Assembly: GCF_001278755.1 (NCBI RefSeq)
Contig: NZ_CP012601.1
Coordinates: 3,036,054 to 3,100,053, forward strand
DNA: 64,000 bases
Direction: 5' to 3'
Source: Bacillus sp. FJAT-22090
GTDB taxonomy: Bacteria > Bacillota > Bacilli > Bacillales_A > Planococcaceae
Part shown: piece after piece, positions 42,066-50,102 of the stretch
Layout of the letters: the number at the start of each line of letters is the position of its first letter
Position numbering within the stretch: position 1 is the stretch's first letter
Notes under the pieces: model-generated
Told to the model about the DNA's origin: nothing
The model's database searches: none
What the model saw: the letters and a program-made list of their open reading frames with translations, nothing else
Program-made: the position numbers and the translations under genes

Positions 42066-43118
42066 ATGAGCAGAGAAAAAACGCTTGAGCTACGTAAAAA
42101 TGTTAAGCCATTTGAAAATTCCGAGTTGAAAAAGAGTGTTTTTCAGCTTATAAATACAATTCCACCATTTTTTATCCTTTGGTTTTTAGCTTACCTAAGC
42201 CTAGATGTATCTATTTGGTTGACTGTCGCAATTTCAGTTGTCGCTGCAGGTTTTGTTGTTCGTATTTTCATTATTTTTCATGACTGTACACACGGTTCGT
42301 TCTTCAAGAATAAGAAAGCAAACAACATTACTGGTACCATCACTGGAATTATCACTTTATTCGCCTATGAGAAATGGAAACGTGAACACAATATACACCA
42401 TGCTACAAGTGGAAACTTAGATAAACGCGGTGTCGGAGATATATGGATGATGACAGTTGAAGAATATATAGAAGCAACTCCAATGAAACGACTTTCTTAT
42501 CGTCTATACCGTAATCCAATCGTAATGTTTGGTCTAGGACCTGCATTATTATTCTTAGTTAGTAATCGAGTTAACCGTAAAGATGCTCGTCCTAAAGAAC
42601 GTAACAACACATATTTGATCAATATTTCCGTCGTTGTTATTTACTCCCTAATGATTTGGTTAATCGGATGGCAAGCATTTGCAATTATCCAAGGTACGAT
42701 TCTTTTCGTTGCTGGATCACTTGGAATATGGTTATTCTACGTCCAACATCAATTTGAAGATTCTTATTTTGAAGATGAATCAGAATGGGATTATGTAAAA
42801 GCTGCGGTTGATGGAAGCTCTTATTACAAATTACCAAAAGTATTACAATGGGTTACTGGAAATATAGGATTCCATCATGTGCATCATCTAAGCCCTCGTG
42901 TTCCTAATTACAATTTAGAGATGGCGCATGAATCGACACCACCTTTACAAAAGGCAACTACGATTAATCTTCGTACGAGCTTACAATCTATTCGCTTCCG
43001 ACTGTACGATGAAGCAAATAAAAACTTTGTCAGCTTTAAAGAAATTAAACACTTACTAAAGAACCCTAAAGCGAACGTTAAATTACATTCCAAAAATGCA
43101 AGCTTCGACGGAAAATAA
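42066..43118 (+). CDS. des: Membrane fatty acid (acyl-lipid) desaturase
   Basis: A 350-residue integral membrane desaturase. The three histidine boxes are HDCTH (residues 72-76), HNIHH (108-112) and HHVHH (about residue 277 onward), which bind the di-iron centre. Hydrophobic segments at about 25-70, 90-100, 155-170 and 190-230 give the usual four-helix topology. It introduces a double bond into membrane phospholipid acyl chains, restoring fluidity after a temperature fall. The ATG at 42066 follows AGGAGG. Downstream on the same strand are a DesK-like kinase and DesR-like regulator, the pair that controls des in Bacillus. Confidence 0.95.
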   Translation: MSREKTLELRKNVKPFENSELKKSVFQLINTIPPFFILWFLAYLSLDVSIWLTVAISVVAAGFVVRIFIIFHDCTHGSFFKNKKANNITGTITGIITLFAYEKWKREHNIHHATSGNLDKRGVGDIWMMTVEEYIEATPMKRLSYRLYRNPIVMFGLGPALLFLVSNRVNRKDARPKERNNTYLINISVVVIYSLMIWLIGWQAFAIIQGTILFVAGSLGIWLFYVQHQFEDSYFEDESEWDYVKAAVDGSSYYKLPKVLQWVTGNIGFHHVHHLSPRVPNYNLEMAHESTPPLQKATTINLRTSLQSIRFRLYDEANKNFVSFKEIKHLLKNPKANVKLHSKNASFDGK

Positions 43119-43124
43119 TTTACA

Positions 43125-43162
43125 GGAAAAACCATTCCCAGTTAAAAAGGAATGGTTTTTCC
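43125..43162 (+). terminator. Hairpin between des and desK (terminator or attenuator)
   Basis: Fourteen-base perfect arms (GGAAAAACCATTCC / GGAATGGTTTTTCC, 43125-43138 and 43149-43162). The T tract is part of the right arm, so termination may be partial, allowing some read-through into desKR. Confidence 0.7.
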
Positions 43163-43205
43163 TATATAATAAAAATTATATGGAACCAAAATAGAGGTGT
43201 AGCAA

Positions 43206-44336
43206 TTGACAAAATGGTATCAAGTATTCCCTAAATATCCTTGGTTAAGTATTTATGCTTGGATTGTTTTTTGTATTTTTCCTTTCTTCTTTATTTTCAA
43301 GTCATCTAGTCAACTTGAAATAATTATTGGTTTAATACTCATGCTAATATTTTTTATTGTTTATCGGTCATCTTTCACATCGAAGGGCATACTTCTCTAT
43401 ATATGCGTATTTGTAGAAATCGCTATAAGCGTCAGTATGACTTTTTTATATGGATATATTTATTTTTCTATCTTTTTATCTTTTTTTATTGGGAATATTC
43501 AACAAAAAGCAAACTTTTTTGTCATTTATAGTATTCATTTAGTAGCAATGATCACAGCAGTTATAATTGGTTTCTTTACACAAATGGAGCTCTTCCTTTC
43601 GCACATGCCCTTCCTAATCATCTGTTTAATCGGTGTGATTTTATTGCCATTCAATACATACAATCGAAACAAACGCGAAGTATTAGAAGGTCAGCTGGAG
43701 GACGCACAAAAACGAATTTCCCGATACATCATTATTGAAGAAAGAGAACGTATCGCTCGGGATTTACATGATACACTCGGACAAAAACTATCACTTATAG
43801 GTTTGAAAAGTGATTTAGCGAGCAGGCTAATCGAAAAAAATCCGGAAGCTGCAAAAAATGAAATTAATGATATTAACCAAACTGCCCGCTCAGTGTTAAA
43901 GGAAGTACGAGAACTTGTGACAAATATGCGTGGTACAAAACTTGAAGAGGAACTATTTCGCGTGAAGCAAATTTTACTAGCTGCACAGATCGATTGTAAA
44001 GTAAGCGGGACAGCAGAACTAGTGAAAACTCCCCTCCTTGTCGAAAACGTACTAAGTATGTGTTTAAAAGAAGCCGTAACGAATGTTGTGAAACATAGTA
44101 ATGCTACCTCTTGTTCTATATCTATTAAACAATCTGCAAAAGAAACCTTGCTCAAAATTCATGACAATGGCACTGGTTTCGTTGTGGAAAAGGATTGGTC
44201 TAAAGGACATGGATTACGAGGCATTAAAGAACGATTAGAATTTGTAAATGGTAGTTTCGACATTCACACGAAAAATGGAACAACTCTTAATATACGTGTG
44301 CCAAATGTGATTCAGCAATCGAGACAGGAGGAATAA
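43206..44336 (+). CDS. desK: Thermosensor histidine kinase DesK
   Basis: A 376-residue kinase with five to six hydrophobic segments in residues 12-150, then a linker coiled coil (REVLEGQLEDAQKRISRY) and a HisKA_3 core with ERIARDLHDTLGQKLSL. The phosphorylated histidine is at residue 188, the same position as in B. subtilis DesK. The ATPase domain shows the N box (CLKEAVTNVVKHSNA), DNGTGF and GHGLRGIKERL. It senses membrane order at low temperature and phosphorylates DesR. The TTG start follows GAGGTG. It lies three bases upstream of desR and after des, exactly the subtilis gene order. Confidence 0.95.
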   Translation: MTKWYQVFPKYPWLSIYAWIVFCIFPFFFIFKSSSQLEIIIGLILMLIFFIVYRSSFTSKGILLYICVFVEIAISVSMTFLYGYIYFSIFLSFFIGNIQQKANFFVIYSIHLVAMITAVIIGFFTQMELFLSHMPFLIICLIGVILLPFNTYNRNKREVLEGQLEDAQKRISRYIIIEERERIARDLHDTLGQKLSLIGLKSDLASRLIEKNPEAAKNEINDINQTARSVLKEVRELVTNMRGTKLEEELFRVKQILLAAQIDCKVSGTAELVKTPLLVENVLSMCLKEAVTNVVKHSNATSCSISIKQSAKETLLKIHDNGTGFVVEKDWSKGHGLRGIKERLEFVNGSFDIHTKNGTTLNIRVPNVIQQSRQEE

Positions 44337-44339
44337 CAA

Positions 44340-44939
44340 ATGATTCGAATTGTAATTGCAGAAGATCAACGAATGGTGCTTGGTGCCCTTGGTTCACTTC
44401 TTGATCTAGAAGAAGATATGGAGGTTGTGGGAAAAGCGAATAATGGAGAGGAAGTCCTTAAACTAATCCATCAATTGCAGCCTGATATTTGTATTATGGA
44501 TATTGAAATGCCAGTTAAAAGTGGATTGGATGCTGCAGAAGAATTAAAAGAGGAAAATTGCAAAGTGATTATTTTAACGACTTTTGCAAGATCTGGTTAT
44601 TTTGAGCGTGCTCGAAAAGCTGGGGTTAGTGGGTATTTACTTAAAGATAGTCCTAGTGAAGAACTTGCCAATTCTATTCGTACGATTATGGATGGTCGTC
44701 GTATATACGCTCCTGAATTAGTAGATATTGCGTTTGAAGAGGATAATCCTTTAACAGAGCGTGAAAGCCAAGTACTTGAATTGATTGCAGATGGGAAAAG
44801 TACAAAGGAAATTGCAGGGGAACTATACCTCACTACGGGAACTGTCCGAAACTATATATCTGTTATATTAGATAAATTAGATGTAGGCAACCGGATAGAA
44901 GCTATTTCTCGATTTAAGGAGAAGGGTTGGTTTAAATGA
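44340..44939 (+). CDS. desR: Response regulator DesR
   Basis: A 199-residue NarL-type regulator. The receiver has the acidic pair in IVIAEDQRM, phospho-acceptor D54 in CIMDIEMPVKSG (the same number as in subtilis DesR), the threonine in ILTTFARSGY and lysine in YLLKDSPSEEL. The LuxR-type helix-turn-helix is LTERESQVLELIADGKSTKEI with LTTGTVRNYISVILDKL. When phosphorylated by DesK at low temperature it should activate des through the dyad at 41969-41991. It is followed by a strong terminator. Confidence 0.95.
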   Translation: MIRIVIAEDQRMVLGALGSLLDLEEDMEVVGKANNGEEVLKLIHQLQPDICIMDIEMPVKSGLDAAEELKEENCKVIILTTFARSGYFERARKAGVSGYLLKDSPSEELANSIRTIMDGRRIYAPELVDIAFEEDNPLTERESQVLELIADGKSTKEIAGELYLTTGTVRNYISVILDKLDVGNRIEAISRFKEKGWFK

Positions 44940-44943
44940 ATAT

Positions 44944-44980
44944 AAAACTGCTTAAAGGACAACTTTAAGCAGTTTTTTTA
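44944..44980 (+). terminator. Intrinsic terminator of des-desKR
   Basis: Fourteen-base perfect arms AAAACTGCTTAAAG / CTTTAAGCAGTTTT with loop GACAA, then TTTATTTT. Confidence 0.93.
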
Positions 44981-44995
44981 TTTTCCACTCAACTT

Positions 44996-45009
44996 TTCAA
45001 ACGTTTGAA
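44996..45009. promoter_or_regulatory. Palindrome upstream of the ECF sigma gene
   Basis: TTCAAACGTTTGAA, a perfect 14-bp palindrome about 50 bases before the sigma gene start. It may be a regulator site or part of an autoregulated promoter. Confidence 0.4.
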
Positions 45010-45057
45010 GGGTATATATATTAAAGACATTATTTACGGAAGGAGTGAACAATTCCT

Positions 45058-45585
45058 ATGCAAGAAGATATTATAAGGGAAATAAAAAAAGGAAATAGAG
45101 AGGCTTTTCGGAGCTTATATGATGAGTATGCAAGTTATGCTATTCGTACTGCTAAGGCTATTACACGAAATGATGAACATGCAAAAGATGCTGTACAGGA
45201 AGCTTTTATTCGTGTTTACCGCAATATATCTTCTTACGATACTGCACTTTCTTTTAATGCTTGGTTCTACCGCATTTTAGTCAATGAATGCAATCGACTT
45301 TTAAATAAAGAAAAGAAAAATAGTCCGATCAACACGGCTCTAGATGAGCACTATACACAACAAATGGAACATTCTAAAGAAAATATAGCGGATTTATACG
45401 AGATTATACAAAACATGTCGGACTTATACCGAATACCAATATTATTAAAATATATAAAAGGCTTTTCAGAAAGAGAAATTGCCCAAATTTTAGAGTTGAA
45501 TCAAAACACGGTTAAATCAAGATTATTTAACGGGAGAAACCTATTGAAGAAACAATTACATTTGACTGAAATGGAGGGAATTTGA
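45058..45585 (+). CDS. ECF-type RNA polymerase sigma factor
   Basis: A 175-residue sigma-70 family factor of the extracytoplasmic function group. Region 2 runs FRSLYDEYASYAIRTAKAI to DAVQEAFIRVYRNISSYD (core binding and -10 recognition) and region 4 is IPILLKYIKGFSEREIAQILELNQNTVKSRLF near the C-terminus. No region 1.1 or 3 is present, as expected. It directly adjoins the anti-sigma gene (TGAATG junction), the standard pairing. It would direct a small envelope-stress regulon and probably its own operon. I cannot match it to a named Bacillus sigma factor with confidence. Confidence 0.93.
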   Translation: MQEDIIREIKKGNREAFRSLYDEYASYAIRTAKAITRNDEHAKDAVQEAFIRVYRNISSYDTALSFNAWFYRILVNECNRLLNKEKKNSPINTALDEHYTQQMEHSKENIADLYEIIQNMSDLYRIPILLKYIKGFSEREIAQILELNQNTVKSRLFNGRNLLKKQLHLTEMEGI

Positions 45586-46329
45586 ATGGACCAAATGGAT
45601 AAAAGAGCAAAAAAAGAAATTCTAAAGCATACTGAGGATGATCGAGATCAATTAAAAGAAGACATCTGGAATAATCTAGACAGAGAGCTATTTCCAGAAA
45701 AGAATAGAAAGGATAAACATTTGAAAAAGAAATCTAAGTTTGTTCCTATTACAATTGCCGCTGCAGCTGCCGTAATTCTATTGTTTAGTACACAAACCAA
45801 CACAGGTATGGCATTCATTAAACAAATTAAAGACATTTTCGTTCCAGAGAAACAAATAACACAAAGTATTGAAGGAATGGATGAAGAAACAGAAGTCGTT
45901 TTACAAGAAGGTAAAGATTCAGAATACGTTATTTATATCGATGAAGAACGATATAAACTTATCCAGGGAGAAACCTCGGATATTATTACGACCAAGGAGC
46001 CTTTAGAAGAAAAGTATCCGGAAGTTTCCATGGAAATCAAGCAAATTACGGATAAATCACCTGAGGATATGGTCTCAACTTTAGAAAAGGAATTGGAAGC
46101 TGAATATACGAATGTGACTGAAACCGAACGCGTTACAGAACCAATTGAAGGCTTTAAGTTGCATGGAATTAGCGGTTCTGAATGGGACAGTCCCGTTACA
46201 AATGTGTATATAGTAGACAATAAAAATGGTGGTAGCTTTGTGATTAGAGAGAAGTATTTCTTAGAAGCTGCGGAAGGTCATGGTGCAAGGTTCTATGCCA
46301 TGCTTCAGCAATTTGAAATCGTTGAATAA
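45586..46329 (+). CDS. Predicted anti-sigma factor with one membrane segment
   Basis: A 247-residue protein. A charged cytoplasmic N-terminus of about 48 residues (MDQMDKRAKKEILKHTEDD...) precedes one membrane segment (FVPITIAAAAAVILLFSTQ) and an extracellular domain rich in acidic residues and beta-strand patterns (VIYIDEERYKLIQGE; TNVYIVDNKNGGSFVIRE). There is no zinc-binding H-x3-C-x2-C motif, so this is not a ZAS-type anti-sigma protein; the topology resembles DUF4367/RsiX-like forms. The function follows from one-base coupling to the ECF sigma gene: it should hold the factor inactive until an envelope signal arrives. Confidence 0.8.
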   Translation: MDQMDKRAKKEILKHTEDDRDQLKEDIWNNLDRELFPEKNRKDKHLKKKSKFVPITIAAAAAVILLFSTQTNTGMAFIKQIKDIFVPEKQITQSIEGMDEETEVVLQEGKDSEYVIYIDEERYKLIQGETSDIITTKEPLEEKYPEVSMEIKQITDKSPEDMVSTLEKELEAEYTNVTETERVTEPIEGFKLHGISGSEWDSPVTNVYIVDNKNGGSFVIREKYFLEAAEGHGARFYAMLQQFEIVE

Positions 46330-46355
46330 GTTTAATGCCCCCCTCCTTCGGGTAA
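46330..46355 (+). promoter_or_regulatory. Sigma-B promoter of csbD
   Basis: GTTTAA, a 14-base spacer and GGGTAA match the general-stress sigma-B consensus (GTTTaa-N12-15-GGGTAt). It begins next to the anti-sigma stop and lies 37 bases before the csbD start. Confidence 0.75.
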
Positions 46356-46391
46356 ACAAAGAGTAGATTAATAATTTGAGGAGGAATTTAC

Positions 46392-46577
46392 ATGAGTGGA
46401 TTATCTGACAAATTAAAAGGTACTGTGAACAAAGTTAAAGGTGAAACAAAAGATCAAATTGGAAATGCGACAGATGATAGAAGTTTACAAGCTGATGGTA
46501 AATTAGACAAACTGAAAGGTGAAGCTCAGAAAACAGTTGGTGAAGCAAAAGATCGTTATGATCGAGATCGCTTATAG
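46392..46577 (+). CDS. csbD: CsbD family general stress protein
   Basis: A 61-residue hydrophilic protein made of two CsbD-type repeats: LSDKLKGTVNKVKGETKDQIGN and LDKLKGEAQKTVGEAKDRY (K-G-x2-K-x2-G-E-x-K pattern). Such proteins are small, heat-stable and abundant under stress; no enzymatic activity is known. The ATG follows GAGGAGG. A sigma-B promoter lies just upstream, in agreement with the known sigma-B control of csbD in Bacillus subtilis. A terminator follows. Confidence 0.93.
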   Translation: MSGLSDKLKGTVNKVKGETKDQIGNATDDRSLQADGKLDKLKGEAQKTVGEAKDRYDRDRL

Positions 46578-46588
46578 GTTAAATAAGA

Positions 46589-46618
46589 AAAGCTCTCTGC
46601 ATTAGCGGAGAGCTTTTT
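46589..46618 (+). terminator. Intrinsic terminator of csbD
   Basis: Arms AAAGCTCTCTGC / GCGGAGAGCTTT with one wobble, loop ATTA, then TT. Confidence 0.88.
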
Positions 46619-46709
46619 ATACTGTAGAAAAACTCGAATTTATTTTTATATAGGATGAATCAGGTTTTCCGAAGCCTAACGCTCGCTTATGTCTGGGCCC
46701 CGTTGATTT

Positions 46710-46860
46710 CCCGTTCCAGGCGGACTCTTTCCGCTGGCATGGCTTCAGCCGCTTCGCTCCGCTCAGTCCAGGGTCTTCTGCTCATGCACCTGCCGCTTCG
46801 CTTTCGGTGCAGAAAACATTTGCTATTCCGGCTGGAGTCGCCGCCTTCCACTTCAGTCTA
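46710..46860 (+). repeat. GC-rich interspersed repeat family 2, copy C
   Basis: Opens CCGTTCCAGGCGGACTCTTT and closes GGCTGGAGTCGCCGCCTTCC, matching both ends of copy A (12136-12252), while the middle (GCTTCAGCCGCTTCGCTCC and GGTCTTCTGCTC) is diverged and longer. It fills most of the gene-free gap 46578-46888. Confidence 0.7.
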
Positions 46861-46888
46861 CTTTTGTATGCTTAAAATTAAGCTTTTC

Positions 46889-47686
46889 TTATTTCGATAT
46901 TAATGTGACACTAATAATCTCTGGTGTATTAAATACCCTCACTGGAAAAACACTGTTTCCAAGGCCTCTACTTACAATCATCCTCGTATTATTTTCTTCA
47001 TATACTCCGGCTGTAAAATGTGGGAACAATCCTTGTCCCGGTGCTGCTAAACCACCTATCCAAGGAATTCGAAACTGACCTCCATGCGCATGTCCCGAGA
47101 AAACTATATCCAAGTTATGATCTACATAATCTTCAAACGTTTCAGGTCGATGAGAAAGAACTAATGTAAAGGTATCCGATTGTTTAAATTTACTGAGCGC
47201 TTCCTTAACAAGAACTCCATTTAACGGGTCTTCAATACCAATTATTCGAACTTGTTCACCGTCTTTTTCAATTGTTTCCTCTTCATTCGTTAATACATTT
47301 ACTCCTAGCTCCGTCAAAGAGGTTTTAATATTCTCCATGTCATTCGTTGCGATTTCATGATTACCAGTCACATAATAAATAGGTGCAAAAGATGCTATTT
47401 GCTCTACTAAATCAAGACTATTTTCTAAATCATATCGATTACTATCTATTAAATCACCGGTTATAAAGATTAAATCTGGTTTGGCTTCCTTCACCTTTTT
47501 TACAAGTTTTGTTTGATTTTCACCAAATGTTGCATCGTGCAGATCCGAAATCTGTACAATCTTTAATCCATTAAAGGAAGTAGGTAATTTATCTGATTCT
47601 ACTACTATCTCTGTAGTTTTTATGTTTTTATTTCCAAAATATAATATAGCTACTAATACTAGTAACAAAACTAACCACTTTTTCAT
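46889..47686 (-). CDS. Membrane-anchored metallophosphoesterase (YkuE-like)
   Basis: A 265-residue protein. One N-terminal membrane segment (KWLVLLLVLVAILYFG) anchors an outward calcineurin-like phosphoesterase domain. The metal motifs are IVQISDLHDATFG (D-x-H), IFITGDLIDSNRYD (GD), YYVTGNHEIATND (GNHE) and VFSGHAHGGQFRIP (GHxH). The relatives YkuE and YaeI act on cell-envelope lipids or pyrophosphates. It lies 24 bases downstream of the NAD-binding protein gene on the same strand, but the products suggest no shared pathway. Confidence 0.92.
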   Translation of the reverse strand: MKKWLVLLLVLVAILYFGNKNIKTTEIVVESDKLPTSFNGLKIVQISDLHDATFGENQTKLVKKVKEAKPDLIFITGDLIDSNRYDLENSLDLVEQIASFAPIYYVTGNHEIATNDMENIKTSLTELGVNVLTNEEETIEKDGEQVRIIGIEDPLNGVLVKEALSKFKQSDTFTLVLSHRPETFEDYVDHNLDIVFSGHAHGGQFRIPWIGGLAAPGQGLFPHFTAGVYEENNTRMIVSRGLGNSVFPVRVFNTPEIISVTLISK

Positions 47687-47710
47687 TTAACTTCTCCTAA
47701 AATATATATC

Positions 47711-48334
47711 TTACTCTGGGCTCATAATTCCTACTCGATGACCAATATGGTTTGTTTCCATCAATTCCTTATATGTAAATAAAGCTGTGTCCCCTGTTGT
47801 AGTTTGAACTGCTCCAACCGGCAATCGATCTCTTTCAATAATATAAGCATTTGTAGCTGCACCAGTTGGTAAATATGTTGGACAAACTATCGTCCAATCT
47901 AACAAGGTTTCTTTTAACATGTCATACACTTTATGATGCTCTTTCGCAGCTATAGTTGATTTTCTCTTTGATTCTGAAGATTGATACCTTAACAATTCAG
48001 GGTTCATCCTACTTGATAATATCCCCCCTGTACCAATAGTGACGATTCGATTTATATTTTGTTTCTCCATAATAGAAATGATATGTGCTACTGCTTCTGT
48101 TAATACAGTTGTTTGATCAGTACCTAATGCACTTACAACTGAATCAACGCTATCTAAAGTTTTTTCTATATCTGATTTTACTCTTGCATCGCCTTTTATT
48201 ACAGTTAAATTAGCATGAACCTGGAGCATCTCTGGTTTTCTTACAAGAACTGTCACGTGATGATTATTCTCTAGCAACAAAGAAAGAAGTTCTCCGCCTA
48301 CACGCCCAGTAGCTCCGAATAATGCTATTTTCAT
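47711..48334 (-). CDS. NAD(P)-binding oxidoreductase-like protein (atypical SDR, YwnB type)
   Basis: A 207-residue Rossmann-fold protein. It begins MKIALFGATGRVGGELLSLLL with the G-x-x-G-x-x-G dinucleotide loop, followed by VTVLVRKPEML and DSVVSALGTDQTTVL. The catalytic Y-x-x-x-K pair of classical SDRs is not evident (a YDMLKETLLDWTIV segment stands at that place), as in the atypical NmrA/BVR-B-like group. It could be a redox sensor or reductase; no substrate can be read. The last step of the gene runs into the metallophosphoesterase gene with only 24 bases between. Confidence 0.88.
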   Translation of the reverse strand: MKIALFGATGRVGGELLSLLLENNHHVTVLVRKPEMLQVHANLTVIKGDARVKSDIEKTLDSVDSVVSALGTDQTTVLTEAVAHIISIMEKQNINRIVTIGTGGILSSRMNPELLRYQSSESKRKSTIAAKEHHKVYDMLKETLLDWTIVCPTYLPTGAATNAYIIERDRLPVGAVQTTTGDTALFTYKELMETNHIGHRVGIMSPE

Positions 48335-48570
48335 AAGAAACAGCTCCTTTTTTTTATTATAACAAAAAGCATCATTAAACTATGTAAAGATACAAAGAAA
48401 ACTGCACTATTCTTTAGGAATCACTCCAGCCCCATTTACATATCGCAAGAATGCGAAAATGTCCCCCCATTGGAGCTGAGCTGACTCATCCTAAGGCAGC
48501 TCAAACGTAAAATACGACATGTATTCATCTTTTTTTACCACATCAGGACCAATAAACAACAGAGCCTAAC
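48335..48570. other. Gene-free gap
   Basis: No ORF with a ribosome binding site, no tRNA and no strong repeat is visible between the NAD-binding protein start and the terminator at 48571. The left end should carry the promoter of the minus-strand pair 46889-48334. Confidence 0.4.
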
Positions 48571-48610
48571 AAATAAAAAAGTATCCCACGTTTTGTGTTG
48601 GGATACTTTT
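48571..48610 (-). terminator. Intrinsic terminator of the small membrane protein gene
   Basis: Twelve-base perfect arms AAAAGTATCCCA / TGGGATACTTTT (48577-48588, 48599-48610); TTTTTTATTT follows on the minus strand. Confidence 0.88.
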
Positions 48611-48646
48611 AAATGTCGAGAATTGTTATTTCCCGGGAAATAGAAT

Positions 48647-48928
48647 TTAATAAGAATTAGCGGTAGAAAAAATTAATGCAAATATAACGCCATAAAAAAT
48701 AATAATAAGTCCGATGCTAATAGCCATCCAAATTAGAGAGGCGCGTGCGTAGTTACGACGTGGATCTGGATTACCAAACCCCCATATAAATAGCATGACG
48801 ATGTTTACAATAGGAATAATCATAATTAGCATCGTAAGCAGCCATTCTCCTACTGACATATTAGCCGCTGTTTTTGGGGTAACAGTATTGGAATACCCTT
48901 CAGTTTGTTCTGTTTCAACTGGATTCAA
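48647..48928 (-). CDS. Small membrane protein, two hydrophobic segments
   Basis: A 93-residue protein. A hydrophilic N-terminus of about 25 residues is followed by WLLTMLIMIIPIVNIVMLFIW, a short conserved-looking loop GFGNPDPRRNYARASL and a second segment IWMAISIGLIIIFYGVIFALIF. The loop N-P-D-x-R-x-N-Y-A-x-A resembles a widespread family of small Bacillales membrane proteins without known function. It has its own terminator; the ribosome binding site is AAAAGGAGGA. No partner gene adjoins it. Confidence 0.8.
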   Translation of the reverse strand: MNPVETEQTEGYSNTVTPKTAANMSVGEWLLTMLIMIIPIVNIVMLFIWGFGNPDPRRNYARASLIWMAISIGLIIIFYGVIFALIFSTANSY

Positions 48929-49319
48929 AATGAGTCCTCCTTTTCAAATAATATGTACCATTCATGTACATCTTTATTTTACTTGAATACTCATAAGAAA
49001 AGTCCTCTTTTTTGTAAAAATTTTTACATTTATTTTAATACATACTCATAGACGTAACAATTCCTATCAGCTTTGAATATTTCTAAAGCCTCTTAACCAG
49101 ATGCATCTTACCCTATAAATTGATAATTTTCATTATTATTTTCAAGCGCAAGATTTCCCCCTAATGTTATTCTTTCTCGAAAAGGGTGCTGATTCTACTG
49201 TAATTGCCAACCACTTCCACTATATATTCACGCAGGTCAGGTTAAATACCTTCTAATAATTGCATAGCAAAATCGATGAGGCGAAAAAGTGACAAATGCT
49301 CCTCTATATCTATAAATAA
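48929..49319. other. Gene-free gap of about 390 bases
   Basis: AT-rich sequence between the small membrane protein and the end of the ABC operon. I see no supported gene, repeat or clear terminator; the ABC operon end at 49320 lacks a conspicuous hairpin here. Confidence 0.4.
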
Positions 49320-50102
49320 TTATATCTTCGACTTAGAAGCATTCTTTTTCGCAAAATAGATTGCTCCAGCTAAAAGAAAAATGATAGCTATAAAAGTAAC
49401 AATTAAACTCCATATAAATGGGGTGTTATCCACATCGCCATTTAATACCATCCCAGCATACATCGGCAGCTTCCATGGTGAAATCGTCCAATAAGCTCCA
49501 AGTAAAGAATCGATTAATTGAACAATTAATACAAGTACAAGTGAAACAGTAGAAGCGATCCCTGTGGAAAAAGTTGCACTTGAAAATAAAACAATACCAA
49601 TTACGAACAAAATCCATACAATATAAGTCCCAAGAAACCCTAAAAATGAACCCATATCGACCGCTCCAAACAGTACATACGTATAATATAAGTTCGTTAA
49701 CAATCCAAGAATCACACTACTAATAACAAGTATGCTCATCATTACTAATTTACTAAACACATAACTAGAGTACGCAATCGGACGAACATATAAAAGCGTT
49801 GCAGACCCGTTTTTTCGCTCTCTTGCTATAATACCTGCAAAACCAAGTGTCAAAACTAGCATTCCAATAAATTGATACTGGCTTACAGTAGACATAACAA
49901 TTTGCTCTGGTGATAATTGAGGTGACTGAAAAACAGCTCCTTCTGGCATATTCCCAACTGTATTTAAGATTTGAGGTAAATAATAATTCATTAGTGGCTC
50001 AGATATACCAAACAATATAAACACTAGCGGTATCCAAAGTATTTTAAAATTACGTACGTTTTCACGCCACTCTTTTTGGAATAAAACCGAAAAGTTACTC
50101 AT
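49320..50102 (-). CDS. ABC transporter permease, YxlG-like (ABC-2 type)
   Basis: A 260-residue membrane protein with six hydrophobic segments. An amphipathic start SVLFQKEWRENVRNFKILWIP precedes the first helix, and GFAGIIARERKNGSATLLYVRPI is the conserved cytosolic loop of ABC-2 exporters. Its start overlaps the ATPase gene by four bases (ATGA). The order small PLDc_N protein - ATPase - permease is that of yxlE-yxlF-yxlG in the B. subtilis sigY operon, the basis for the comparison. Substrate unknown. Confidence 0.88.
   Translation of the reverse strand: MSNFSVLFQKEWRENVRNFKILWIPLVFILFGISEPLMNYYLPQILNTVGNMPEGAVFQSPQLSPEQIVMSTVSQYQFIGMLVLTLGFAGIIARERKNGSATLLYVRPIAYSSYVFSKLVMMSILVISSVILGLLTNLYYTYVLFGAVDMGSFLGFLGTYIVWILFVIGIVLFSSATFSTGIASTVSLVLVLIVQLIDSLLGAYWTISPWKLPMYAGMVLNGDVDNTPFIWSLIVTFIAIIFLLAGAIYFAKKNASKSKI

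Noticed and set aside
46655..46903. 82-codon plus-strand frame
   Set aside because: It lies across repeat copy C and overlaps the end of the metallophosphoesterase gene.
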